Shown here: positions 10,692-19,294 of the stretch, in pieces | Layout: each line of letters begins with the position of its first letter | Position numbering within the stretch: the first letter of the stretch is position 1 | Assembly: GCF_003284935.1 (NCBI RefSeq) | Contig: NZ_QMEV01000001.1 | Coordinates: 1-64,000, forward strand | Length of the DNA: 64,000 nucleotides | Direction: 5' to 3' | Source: Mycobacterium colombiense | GTDB taxonomy: Bacteria; Actinomycetota; Actinomycetes; Mycobacteriales; Mycobacteriaceae | Translations under genes and position numbers: made by a program | Notes under the pieces: generated by a model | Databases searched by the model: none | The model's input: only the letters and a program-made list of their open reading frames with translations | What the model was told of the DNA's origin: nothing

Positions 10692-11864
10692 CTACCCCAA
10701 TAGCGTTCGCACCACAGCGTCGGCCAGCAGCCGTCCGCGCGGCGTCAGCACCAGCCTGTCACCCTCGGACACCAACAAGCCGTCGACCACCACGCTCTCG
10801 GCGCGGCCGCGCTCGGCGGCACTGAGCAGGTCAACCAGAAGTCCTTGGCGCAGACGCGTTTTCAACAGCACGTCTTCGGTGTGCAAGGCGTCGGCATCGA
10901 GCCGCTCGAATCCGGCCACCGGCAGCTCCCCGGCGCCCAGCCTCTCCGCATACGCGTTGGGATGCTTGACGTTCCACCACCGCGTCGTGCCGAGGTAGCC
11001 GTGCGCGCCCGGTCCGGCGCCCCACCACTGACCGCCGTCCCAGTAGCCCAGGTTGTGGCGGCATTCACCGCCGGGCCGCGACCAGTTGGAGACTTCGTAC
11101 CAAGACATCCCGGCCTGCGACAACCGCGCATCGACCAATTCGTAGCGGTGGGCCAGCACGTCGTCGTCGGGTGGGGCCAATTCGCCGCGACGGACCCGCC
11201 GGGCCAGCGCGGTGCCCTCCTCGACGACGAGCGCGTAGGCGGAGACGTGATCCACGCCGGTCTCCACCGCCGTGTCGACCGACCGCAGCAGGTCGTCGTC
11301 GGACTCCCCCGGCGTGCCGTAGATCAAATCGAGGCTGACGTGCTCGAAGCCCGCCGCCAAGGCCTCGCGGGCGGCGGCCGCCGACCGGTTCGGGGTGTGG
11401 ATGCGGTCGAGGACACCCAGCACCCTCGGCGCCACGGACTGCATCCCCAGCGATACCCGGGTGAAGCCGGCCGCGCGAATGGCGTCGAAGAAATCCGGCC
11501 AGGCCGACTCGGGGTTGGCCTCGGTGGTGACCTCGGCGCCGGGAGCCAGCGTGAAGTGGCGACGCAGCATGTCCAGCAGTGTGGCCATCCGGGCACCCCC
11601 CAGCAGCGACGGCGTTCCGCCCCCCACGAACACGGTGTTCACCGGGGGCGCCTGCAATCGCGCGGCCGCCAGTTCGAGTTCGGTCCCCAGCGCGCCGAGC
11701 CAGGCGTCCGGGTTGACGCCGCCCAATTCGGCCGGGGTGTACGTATTGAAATCGCAATAACCGCAACGTGTTACGCAAAACGGAACGTGCACATAGATGC
11801 CGAATGGCCGCCCGGCGACCACCCCGACGCCGGGGAGCTCGACCGGTTTTTCGCGAATGGCCAT
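10692..11864 (-). CDS. hemW: Radical SAM heme chaperone HemW (annotated hemN in mycobacteria)
   Basis: 390 aa from ATG 11864. The radical SAM cluster motif CVTRCGYCDF (CxxxCxxC) binds a [4Fe-4S] cluster. The extra Cys after CxxC that marks true coproporphyrinogen dehydrogenase HemN is absent, so HemW (heme insertion) is the better name. GGGTPSLL and the C-terminal HemN domain (HTEDVLLKTRLRQGL) are present. An upstream in-frame start up to 11936 exists, but homologues I recall begin near here. It is convergent with the transporter gene. Confidence 0.88.
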   Translation of the reverse strand: MAIREKPVELPGVGVVAGRPFGIYVHVPFCVTRCGYCDFNTYTPAELGGVNPDAWLGALGTELELAAARLQAPPVNTVFVGGGTPSLLGGARMATLLDMLRRHFTLAPGAEVTTEANPESAWPDFFDAIRAAGFTRVSLGMQSVAPRVLGVLDRIHTPNRSAAAAREALAAGFEHVSLDLIYGTPGESDDDLLRSVDTAVETGVDHVSAYALVVEEGTALARRVRRGELAPPDDDVLAHRYELVDARLSQAGMSWYEVSNWSRPGGECRHNLGYWDGGQWWGAGPGAHGYLGTTRWWNVKHPNAYAERLGAGELPVAGFERLDADALHTEDVLLKTRLRQGLLVDLLSAAERGRAESVVVDGLLVSEGDRLVLTPRGRLLADAVVRTLLG

Positions 11865-12066
11865 GCCAAATGATCCCACGACAGGCGGAGTGACCCGGGG
11901 TCGTCGATGGCCACTAGGGAACCGGCCCGCACGCAAGGGAACAGTCGCATCAACTTCTAAGGGTTTGCCGGGGAGATCTCCCAGGCTCGGCCGGTAGTTT
12001 TAATCACCGTGAGCCAAGATTTGACCTGCTCGCACGGCCCTTCGGCATCCGTGGCACAATGGTGGC

Positions 12067-12159
12067 GTGACTGTCGACCGGCCCGGCCCCCACATGGTGC
12101 TCGTGGCGCGACGGCACATTGATCTCAAGCGCGTTTGCAGCTGTATCTGTCTGCCTTGA
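12067..12159 (+). CDS. Polycysteine leader peptide, cysteine-responsive attenuator of nirA-cysH
   Basis: 30-aa frame from GTG 12067 ending CSCICLP. A -10-like CACAAT lies seven bases before the GTG, so the mRNA probably starts at or next to the start codon (leaderless). Leaderless polycysteine frames upstream of mycobacterial sulfur genes are reported to stall when cysteinyl-tRNA is scarce and so raise downstream expression. The next gene is sulfite reductase, fitting that role. Attenuator pairing in 12160-12275 was not worked out. Confidence 0.75.
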   Translation: MTVDRPGPHMVLVARRHIDLKRVCSCICLP

Positions 12160-12275
12160 CGTGGTAGACCCAGGCCCCCTGTGTCTCCAGCTGGCCGATG
12201 GTTCCGCGCCGCCTGAAAGTGCCGGTGAACTGTGCTGGCCGCGCTGGCGATCTTTTTAAAGGAGAGAACTTCCCG

Positions 12276-13943
12276 ATGACCACCGCCAGAGCCGCGAAGC
12301 CCCGTAACGAGGGCCAATGGGCACTGGGAAATCGTGAGCCGCTGAACCCGAACGAGGAGATGAAGCAGGCCGGCGCCCCGCTGGACGTGCGGGAGCGCAT
12401 CGAGACGATCTACGCCCAGAACGGCTTCGACAGCATCGACAAGAGCGACCTGCGTGGGCGTTTCCGCTGGTGGGGGCTCTACACCCAGCGTGAACAGGGC
12501 TACGACGGGTCGTTCACCGGCGACGACAACGCCGAGTTGCTGGAAGCCAAGTACTTCATGATGCGGGTGCGCTGCGACGGCGGAGCCCTGTCGGCGGCCG
12601 CGCTGCGCACCGTCGGCCAGATTTCCACCGAATTCGGCCGCGACACCGCCGACATCACCGACCGTGAGAACGTCCAGTACCACTGGATCGAGGTCGAAAA
12701 CGTCCCCGAGATCTGGCGGCGGCTGGCCGCGGTCGGCCTGCAGACCGCCGAGGCGTGCGGTGACTGCCCCCGCGTGATCCTGGGCTCGCCGCTGGCCGGT
12801 GAGTCGCTCGACGAGGTGCTGGACCCCAGCTGGGCGATCGAGGAGATCGCGCGCCGCTACATCGGCCAACCCGACTTCGCCGACCTGCCGCGCAAGTACA
12901 AGACCGCGATCTCGGGTCTGCAAGACGTGGTGCACGAGGTGAACGACATCGCGTTCATCGGCGTCAACCACCCCGAGCATGGCCCGGGGCTGGACCTGTG
13001 GGTCGGCGGTGGCCTGTCGACCAACCCGATGCTGGCCCAGCGGGTCGGCGCCTGGGTGCCGCTCGACGAGGTTCCCGAGGTGTGGCACGCGGTGACGTCG
13101 ATCTTCCGCGACTACGGCTACCGCCGGCTGCGGTCCAAGGCGCGGCTGAAGTTCCTGGTCAAAGACTGGGGCATTGCCAAATTCCGGGAAGTTCTCGAAA
13201 CCGAGTACCTCAAGCGTCCGCTGATCGACGGCCCGGCCCCCGAGCCGCTCAAGCACCCGATCGACCACGTGGGCGTGCAGCGTCTCAAGAACGGGCTCAA
13301 CGCGGTGGGCGTCGCCTCGATCGCGGGCCGGGTGTCGGGCACCATCCTCACCGCGGTGGCCGACCTCGCCGAGCAAGCCGGCTCGGACCGGATCCGGCTC
13401 ACGCCCTACCAGAAGCTGGTCATCCTCGACGTGCCCGACGACAAGCTCGACGAGCTGGTCGTCGGCCTGGAGGCGCTGGGCCTGCAGTCGCGGCCGTCGC
13501 ATTGGCGGCGAAATGTGATGGCGTGCACGGGGATCGAGTTCTGCAAGCTGTCCTTCGCCGAAACCCGGGTCAAGGCGCAGTCTTTGGTGCCCGAGCTGGA
13601 GCGCCGGCTCGCCGACGTCAACGAGCAGCTCGACGTGCCCATCACTGTCAACATCAACGGCTGCCCCAATTCCTGCGCCCGCATTCAGGTCGCCGACATC
13701 GGGCTCAAGGGCCAGATGGTCGATGACGGAGAGGGCGGCTCGGTCGAGGGTTTCCAGGTTCACCTGGGCGGAAGCCTGGGCCTGGACAGCGGGTTCGGCC
13801 GAAAACTGCGCCAGCACAAGGTCACCAGCGACGAGCTCGGCGACTACATCGAGCGCGTCACACGCAACTTCCTGAAATATCGCGGTGAGGGTGAACGTTT
13901 CGCACAGTGGGCTATGAGGGCAGACGAGGACGATTTGCGATGA
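12276..13943 (+). CDS. nirA: Ferredoxin-dependent assimilatory sulfite reductase (NirA/SirA)
   Basis: 555 aa, ATG 12276 after AAAGGAG. It reduces sulfite to sulfide using siroheme and a [4Fe-4S] cluster. Cluster ligands are seen as ACTGIEFC and NINGCPNSCA, each with the spacing CxxxxxC or CxxxC. The N-terminal half carries the ferredoxin-docking fold (RCDGGALS, DRENVQYHWIE). M. tuberculosis Rv2391 carries the name nirA although it is a sulfite reductase. It overlaps cysH by ATGA. Confidence 0.93.
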   Translation: MTTARAAKPRNEGQWALGNREPLNPNEEMKQAGAPLDVRERIETIYAQNGFDSIDKSDLRGRFRWWGLYTQREQGYDGSFTGDDNAELLEAKYFMMRVRCDGGALSAAALRTVGQISTEFGRDTADITDRENVQYHWIEVENVPEIWRRLAAVGLQTAEACGDCPRVILGSPLAGESLDEVLDPSWAIEEIARRYIGQPDFADLPRKYKTAISGLQDVVHEVNDIAFIGVNHPEHGPGLDLWVGGGLSTNPMLAQRVGAWVPLDEVPEVWHAVTSIFRDYGYRRLRSKARLKFLVKDWGIAKFREVLETEYLKRPLIDGPAPEPLKHPIDHVGVQRLKNGLNAVGVASIAGRVSGTILTAVADLAEQAGSDRIRLTPYQKLVILDVPDDKLDELVVGLEALGLQSRPSHWRRNVMACTGIEFCKLSFAETRVKAQSLVPELERRLADVNEQLDVPITVNINGCPNSCARIQVADIGLKGQMVDDGEGGSVEGFQVHLGGSLGLDSGFGRKLRQHKVTSDELGDYIERVTRNFLKYRGEGERFAQWAMRADEDDLR

Positions 13944-14683
13944 GCGAACGAACAACCAAGCTTCCAGAAGCCGAATTGCGGGCGCTCGCCGCCCGCGGCG
14001 CGGCCGAGCTGGAGGGCGCCAGCGCCGCCGAGGTGTTGCGCTGGACTGACGAGACATTCGGCGGCATCAACGGGCCCCGCGGCTGGGCCACCTGCAATTA
14101 CGTGGTGGCCTCCAGCATGCAGGAGGCCGTATTGATCGACCTGGCGGCAAAGGTGCGCCCGGGCGTGCCGGTGGTCTTCTTGGACACCGGCTATCACTTC
14201 GTGGAGACCATCGGTACCCGAGACGCGATCGAATCCGTATACGACATCCGGGTGCTCAACGTCACTCCCGAACACAGCGTCGCCGAGCAGGACAGGCTGC
14301 TGGGCAAGGACCTGTTCGCCCGGGATCCCGGCGAGTGCTGCCGGCTGCGCAAGGTCGCGCCGCTGGGCAAGACGCTGCAGGGGTACTCGGCGTGGGTGAC
14401 GGGGTTGCGCCGGTCTGAGGCCGCGACGCGCGCGAACGCGCCGGTGGTCGGCTTCGATGAGGGCTTCAAGCTCGTCAAGGTCAACCCGATGGCGACCTGG
14501 TCCGACGAGGACGTGCAGAACTACATCGACGAGCACAGCGTGCTGGTCAATCCGCTTATCTACGAAGGCTATTCATCGATCGGCTGCCAGCCCTGCACGG
14601 CCAAGCCGCTGGCCGGCGCCGACCCGCGCAGCGGCCGCTGGCAGGGCCGGGCCAAGACCGAATGCGGTTTGCACGCCTCGTAA
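13940..14683 (+). CDS. cysH: Adenosine 5'-phosphosulfate reductase
   Basis: 247 aa, start ATGA-overlapping nirA. Two Cys pairs, GECCRL and IGCQPC, are the [4Fe-4S] ligands that distinguish APS reductases from PAPS reductases. The catalytic Cys lies in the C-terminal ECGLH. It makes sulfite from APS with thioredoxin, handing sulfite to the reductase encoded just upstream. The che1 and ggtB genes expected after cysH from M. tuberculosis are missing. Confidence 0.93.
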   Translation: MSERTTKLPEAELRALAARGAAELEGASAAEVLRWTDETFGGINGPRGWATCNYVVASSMQEAVLIDLAAKVRPGVPVVFLDTGYHFVETIGTRDAIESVYDIRVLNVTPEHSVAEQDRLLGKDLFARDPGECCRLRKVAPLGKTLQGYSAWVTGLRRSEAATRANAPVVGFDEGFKLVKVNPMATWSDEDVQNYIDEHSVLVNPLIYEGYSSIGCQPCTAKPLAGADPRSGRWQGRAKTECGLHAS

Positions 14684-14728
14684 GAGGCTCACGGTCAACG
14701 TGTTTCGCCGCCCCCGGCCGGGTGAGAA

Positions 14729-14780
14729 CCGGGCCGGTGAAAAGCGATAGCGCGTTCGCGGAAAGCAACGGTCGGCCCGG
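14729..14780. terminator. Possible bidirectional hairpin between cysH and cysA
   Basis: Complementary 7-mers CCGGGCC (14729-14735) and GGCCCGG (14774-14780) lie between the convergent ends of cysH and cysA. The loop is long and there is no T tract, so confidence is low. Confidence 0.3.
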
Positions 14781-14811
14781 GGTTACCCACGCGGGATAAG
14801 GGGCCCATGCA

Positions 14812-15897
14812 TCACGCGGAGGTCAGCGTGCTCTCATCCTGGTCGGCCTCATCGGCGCCACTTGCGTTGTCGGCCAAGGCGATCGGCGGGACCCTGGTGG
14901 CACGCACGTAGACGGTGTCGCCCTCGCGAAGGGCCAGGGCCTCGGCGTCGCCGCGGGTGATCTGGGCGGTGAAGAATCCACCGGTGGCCGCGCTGGTCAA
15001 CTCGACCCGCACCTCGAAGCCCAGCGTCACCACCCGGTCGACGATGGCGCGCACCACCCCCACGGACTCGGCCGTGCCGTCGCCGCCGGCGATCGCCATC
15101 TCGGGGTTGCGGCCCACCCGGATATCGTGCGGCCGCACCAGGGTGCCGTTCAGGGTGGACACCGCACCGAGGAACGACATCACGAACGCGTTCGCCGGGG
15201 TGTCGTAGACGTCGGTCGGGGATCCGATCTGTTCGACGCGGCCCTTGTTCAGCACCGCGATGCGGTCGGCGACGTCCAGCGCCTCGGCCTGGTCGTGGGT
15301 GACAAGCACCGTGGTCACGTGCACCTCGTCGTGCAGGCGCCGCAACCACGCGCGCAGATCCTCGCGCACCTTGGCGTCCAGCGCGCCGAACGGCTCGTCG
15401 AGCAGCAACACCTGCGGGTCGACGGCCAACGCCCGCGCCAGCGCCATCCGCTGCCGCTGACCACCGGACAGCTGGTTGGGATAGCGGGCCTGAAACCCGC
15501 TCAGTCCCACCACTTCCAGCAGGTTGTCGACTTTGGCTTTGATCTCGGCCTTGGGTCGCTTGCGGACCTTGAGTCCGTAGGCCACGTTGTCGCGGACGGT
15601 CAGGTGCTTGAACGCCGCGTAGTGCTGGAACACGAACCCGATGCCGCGGCGCTGCGGCGGCACCCGGGTCACGTCCCGACCGTAGATGGTCACGGTTCCG
15701 GTGTCGGGTTGGTCGAGGCCGGCGATGGTGCGCAGCAGGGTCGACTTGCCCGAGCCGCTGGGACCCAACAGCGCGGTCAGCGAGCCGGTGGGCACGACGA
15801 AGTCCACATGGTCCAGCGCGACGAAATCGCCATAACGTTTGTTGGCGTCGCGCACGACGATGGCGATGTCGTCCCGGTTGGCGTGAGTCACGGTCAT
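14812..15897 (-). CDS. cysA: Sulfate/thiosulfate ABC transporter ATP-binding protein
   Basis: 361 aa from ATG 15897. Walker [10 protein letters not shown], the Q-loop region, signature LSGGQRQR, Walker B VLLLDEP and switch His in VTHDQ are all visible. A C-terminal TOBE-like regulatory domain of about 110 residues follows. It energises the importer formed with CysT and CysW, with SubI as the binding lipoprotein. A longer upstream reading frame is only the antisense composition of cysW and should not extend the gene. Confidence 0.93.
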   Translation of the reverse strand: MTVTHANRDDIAIVVRDANKRYGDFVALDHVDFVVPTGSLTALLGPSGSGKSTLLRTIAGLDQPDTGTVTIYGRDVTRVPPQRRGIGFVFQHYAAFKHLTVRDNVAYGLKVRKRPKAEIKAKVDNLLEVVGLSGFQARYPNQLSGGQRQRMALARALAVDPQVLLLDEPFGALDAKVREDLRAWLRRLHDEVHVTTVLVTHDQAEALDVADRIAVLNKGRVEQIGSPTDVYDTPANAFVMSFLGAVSTLNGTLVRPHDIRVGRNPEMAIAGGDGTAESVGVVRAIVDRVVTLGFEVRVELTSAATGGFFTAQITRGDAEALALREGDTVYVRATRVPPIALADNASGADEADQDESTLTSA

Positions 15898-15905
15898 TCT
15901 CCTCG

Positions 15906-16724
15906 TCAGGCCTGCCTGGCCGCTCGTGCGCGTCGCGCGTCCAGCACCACTTGGAAAACCAGCACCAGCACGGCCACCTCCATCAGCAGTGTGGACAGCG
16001 CGTAGGCGCCGTATTCCGCACCGCGGTTGTACCGGTCGGAGACAAGCAATGTCAGTGTCTGCGACTTCCCCGGCAGGTTCGACGACACCATCAGCACGGC
16101 GCCGTACTCCCCCAGGGTACGTGCAATCGTCAACACGATGCCGTAGGTCAGACCCCACCGGATGGACGGCAGGGTGATCCGCCAAAAGGTCTGCCACCAG
16201 CCCGAACCCAGGGTGGCCGCGGCCTCCTCCTGGTCGGTTCCCAGCTCGTGCAGCACCGGCTCCACTTCGCGCACCACGAAGGGCAGCGTGACGAAGATGC
16301 TGGCGAGCACGATGCCCGGCAGGCCGAAGATGATCTTGAACCCGAGGTCTTGTTCCACGAACCCCAGGGCACCGGCCGACCCCCACAACACGATCAACGC
16401 GACGCCCACGATGACGGGTGAGACCGCGAACGGCAGATCGATGACCGCCTGCAGCACGCCCTTGCCGCGAAACCTGTTGCGCGCCAGGACCAACGCGGTG
16501 GGGATGCCGAAGACGACGTTCAGCGGCACCACGATGGCCACCACCAGCAGCGTCAGGTTCAGCGCCGATATCGCCGCGGGGGTGCTGACCCAGGCGTAGA
16601 ACTGCCCCAGTCCGGGTTGGAACGTCCGCCACAGAATCAACGCCACCGGAATGACCAGCAGCACGAAGATGTAGGCGAGCGCGACGAATCGCAACCAATA
16701 ACGCACTCCCGCAGACGATGTCAT
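15906..16724 (-). CDS. cysW: Sulfate ABC transporter permease CysW
   Basis: 272 aa with about six hydrophobic helices and the permease EAA-type loop ([11 protein letters not shown]). ATG 16724 overlaps the end of cysT by four bases, implying coupling. It forms the membrane channel with CysT. Eight bases separate it from cysA. Confidence 0.92.
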   Translation of the reverse strand: MTSSAGVRYWLRFVALAYIFVLLVIPVALILWRTFQPGLGQFYAWVSTPAAISALNLTLLVVAIVVPLNVVFGIPTALVLARNRFRGKGVLQAVIDLPFAVSPVIVGVALIVLWGSAGALGFVEQDLGFKIIFGLPGIVLASIFVTLPFVVREVEPVLHELGTDQEEAAATLGSGWWQTFWRITLPSIRWGLTYGIVLTIARTLGEYGAVLMVSSNLPGKSQTLTLLVSDRYNRGAEYGAYALSTLLMEVAVLVLVFQVVLDARRARAARQA

Positions 16725-17593
16725 GCGGACAGCTCCTCCCGCTTGGCCGCATGGCCGCCCACGATCCGCAGGACGAGCAGCACGACAAACGAAATGCCCA
16801 ACAGCACAATCGATATCGCGGCCGCGCCGGTGCGGTCGTCGTTCTCGATCAACGTGCGAATCCACTGCGACGACACTTCGGTCTTGCCGGGCACCGCACC
16901 GCCGATGAGCACCACCGAACCGAACTCGCCGATCGCCCGCGAGAAGGCCAGGCCCGCCCCGGACAACAACGCGGGCAACAGCGACGGCAGCACCACCGAG
17001 GTGAAGATCTTCGGGCCGCTGGCACCCAGCGACGCCGCCGCCTCCTCGGCTTCACGATCGAGTTCCAGCAGCACCGGCTGCACGGCGCGCACCACGAACG
17101 GCAGCGTGACGAAGGCCAGGGCCACCGCCACACCCCACGACGTGTGCTGCAGTTGCAGACCGATGGGGCTGTGGTTGCCGTACAACGCCAGCATCACCAG
17201 GCTGGCGACGATGGTCGGCAGCGCGAAGGGCAGATCGATGATCGCGTCGACGAGGCGTTTGCCCGGAAAGTCGTCCCGCACCAGCACCCACGCGATCACC
17301 AGGCCGAAAACCAGGTTGAGCACGGTGACCCCGGCCGAGATCGTCAGGGTGACCCGAAACGATTCCAGCGCGGCATTCGAGGTGACGGCGAGCCAGAAAG
17401 CCTGCCAGCCGCCGCTTGCGGATTGCCACGCGATCGCGGCCAGCGGCAGCAACACGATCACCGAGAGCCAGATTGTGGCCGCGCCGACCCGAAGGGCGGT
17501 GGTGCCGCGGCCGCGCTCGGGAAGCGGGCCCCCTGGCACGTCGCCGCCGAGCTCGGGGCGGACTGCCAGCGGGTCCGGCGTGATGGCCGTCAT
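16721..17593 (-). CDS. cysT: Sulfate ABC transporter permease CysT
   Basis: 290 aa, six-helix permease with EAA-type loop ([13 protein letters not shown]). The start ATG 17593 overlaps the stop of subI (ATGA). A Gly/Pro-rich cytoplasmic N-terminus of about 35 residues precedes the first helix. Partner of CysW. Confidence 0.92.
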   Translation of the reverse strand: MTAITPDPLAVRPELGGDVPGGPLPERGRGTTALRVGAATIWLSVIVLLPLAAIAWQSASGGWQAFWLAVTSNAALESFRVTLTISAGVTVLNLVFGLVIAWVLVRDDFPGKRLVDAIIDLPFALPTIVASLVMLALYGNHSPIGLQLQHTSWGVAVALAFVTLPFVVRAVQPVLLELDREAEEAAASLGASGPKIFTSVVLPSLLPALLSGAGLAFSRAIGEFGSVVLIGGAVPGKTEVSSQWIRTLIENDDRTGAAAISIVLLGISFVVLLVLRIVGGHAAKREELSA

Positions 17594-18621
17594 CCGGTGG
17601 CCTTCGTGTAGATCTTCGTGATGCTGCCGGAGTTCTTGTCGAACAGCTGCGGATCCGCTGTGGCCCAGCCGCCCAGGTCGGCGATGGTCCACAGTTTCGC
17701 CGGCACGGGGTACTGGTTGCGGAAGTCGGCGGCCACGGCCGGGTCGACCGGGCGGAAACCGGCTTGCGCCCAGACCTTTTGGGCCGCGGCCGTGTATTGG
17801 AAGTTTTTGAAGGCGACGGCGGCGTCCAGGTGCGGGCTGGTGTTGACCACCGCCACCGGATTGTCGATCTTGAAGGTCTGCGCCAAGTTGATGTGTTCGA
17901 CCGGCTTTCCGGCCCGCTCGGTGGCGATGGCCTCGTTCTCGTAGCTGATCAACACGTCACCGCTGCCCTGGACGAAGACGTCGGTGGCTTCCCGGCCCGA
18001 TCCGGGTCGCAGTTTCACGTGTTCGGTGACCAGCTTCTTGATGAAATCCACCCCGGCGTCGCTGTGTGCGCCGCCTTCGCTCTTGACGGCGTACGGCGCG
18101 AGCAGGTTCCACTTGGCCGAGCCGGAACTCAGCGGACTGGGGGTGATGACCTCCACACCGGGGCGCAGCAGGTCATCCCAATCCTTGATGTTCTTCGGAT
18201 TGCCCTTGCGCACCATCAGCGTGACCACCGAACCGAACGGAATTCCCTTGGTGGCGTCGGTATTCCATTCCTTGGAGACCTTGCCGGCCTTGACCAGTCG
18301 AGCGATGTCGGGTTCGACGGAGAAATTCACGACGTCGGCCGGCTTGCCGTCGACGACGCCGCGGGACTGGTCACCGGAGGCGCCGTAGGAGGTGACCACC
18401 TGGACGCCCTTGCCTTCGTCGGAGGCGTTGAACGCCGGAATTATCTTGCTCCAACCGGGTTCTGGGACCGAATAGGCGACCAGGGTGATGCTGGTGCGCG
18501 CGTTGGCCAGACCACCGCCGCCGACGGCATCACTGGCCCCGCCATGGCACCCGGCGATCAGGCCGGCGACGACGGCGAGGGCGAGGACGGGCCGCCAGCT
18601 TGATGCGGTCCTGGTGTCCAT
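17590..18621 (-). CDS. subI: Sulfate-binding lipoprotein SubI
   Basis: 343 aa. The N-terminal signal ends in the lipobox LIAGC (Cys25), so it should be lipid-anchored outside the membrane. The periplasmic-binding fold shows YGASGDQSRGV and SYENEAI segments typical of sulfate binding proteins. First gene of the leftward subI-cysT-cysW-cysA operon. A polycysteine leader frame lies 115 bases upstream (18736-18792). Confidence 0.92.
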   Translation of the reverse strand: MDTRTASSWRPVLALAVVAGLIAGCHGGASDAVGGGGLANARTSITLVAYSVPEPGWSKIIPAFNASDEGKGVQVVTSYGASGDQSRGVVDGKPADVVNFSVEPDIARLVKAGKVSKEWNTDATKGIPFGSVVTLMVRKGNPKNIKDWDDLLRPGVEVITPSPLSSGSAKWNLLAPYAVKSEGGAHSDAGVDFIKKLVTEHVKLRPGSGREATDVFVQGSGDVLISYENEAIATERAGKPVEHINLAQTFKIDNPVAVVNTSPHLDAAVAFKNFQYTAAAQKVWAQAGFRPVDPAVAADFRNQYPVPAKLWTIADLGGWATADPQLFDKNSGSITKIYTKATG

Positions 18622-18735
18622 GGAGGGCCTTCCGGTGCGAGACGTATGGGAGTCGTGTCCCGTTTCTGCGGAAAGGCACCTAGAACTTCAGGAGAATTCG
18701 AAAACTCCAGACCAGACCGCGCACGGGTGTGGGAG

Positions 18736-18792
18736 TCAGCGACAACAGTGCACGAGGGCATGGCACTCCGAGATGCTCATCGCCACGCGCAT
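18736..18792 (-). CDS. Polycysteine leader peptide upstream of subI
   Basis: 18-aa frame MRVAMSISECHALVHCCR with Cys10, Cys16 and Cys17 at its end. On the minus strand TAGGCT, a mycobacterial -10 (TANNNT), lies seven bases before the ATG, suggesting a leaderless mRNA. It is the counterpart of the frame at 12067-12159 and would place the sulfate importer under the same cysteine-sensing attenuation. The GGAG/CTCC hairpin around 18692-18709 between it and subI might be the switch. Confidence 0.65.
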   Translation of the reverse strand: MRVAMSISECHALVHCCR

Positions 18793-18861
18793 GGCGGGAA
18801 GCCTAACAGGAATTGACGTTGCCGCCACCGCAGCGGTGGCTGTGCAGACGGCCCATGGCCG

Positions 18862-18951
18862 TTAGCGGTGCATCGCGTGGGTCACCAGCCACGTGACGAC
18901 CACCAGCGCCACCAGGATGACCAGAATCAGGGTCACGTGTGACCGAGGCAT
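18862..18951 (-). CDS. Single-pass small membrane protein (Rv2401A-like)
   Basis: 29 aa: a short basic head, one hydrophobic helix (LILVILVALVVVTWLV) and a THAMHR tail. It follows the next gene on the same strand with a four-base gap. A small membrane protein is annotated at the same place in M. tuberculosis as I recall. Function unknown. Confidence 0.6.
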   Translation of the reverse strand: MPRSHVTLILVILVALVVVTWLVTHAMHR

Positions 18952-18954
18952 GCG

Positions 18955-19155
18955 CTACCCGGGCGTCCCGTCGTGGCGGGCACGGCGCATCAGCTCGATG
19001 CCCTTTCCGAGCACGCCATCCAGCAGTGCCGCCGTGGCGTAGGCCACCACCAGCACAGCGGGCATCACCACCAGGGCCTGCAGCACGAAAGGCAGCCCCG
19101 ACAGCCACAGCTCGTTGCCGTCCCACCAATTGAGGAACGCGTTCACGTGGCTCAC
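18955..19155 (-). CDS. Small conserved membrane protein (Rv2401-like)
   Basis: 66 aa starting MSHVNAFLNWWDGNELWLSG, then one or two hydrophobic helices (VLQALVVMPAVLVVAYATAALL) and a basic tail. The same opening occurs in the mycobacterial protein next to Rv2402. Divergent from the GH15 gene. Function unknown. Confidence 0.75.
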   Translation of the reverse strand: MSHVNAFLNWWDGNELWLSGLPFVLQALVVMPAVLVVAYATAALLDGVLGKGIELMRRARHDGTPG

Positions 19156-19294
19156 CCTATTCGGCCGGGCCGCCGAAGACCATCGGCCCGGCGGGAACGC
19201 GCACCGGCACAGGCCCGATGCAACGGACGGCGGCGCGGCACGCCAGCTCGGCGAAACGTTGGACGCGAGACCGCTGAGCAGCGATGATGTCCAG

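Noticed and set aside
14812..16809. Single 665-aa frame covering cysA and part of cysW
   Set aside because: The upstream 300 residues are Arg/Gly-rich antisense-type shadow; cysA starts at 15897.
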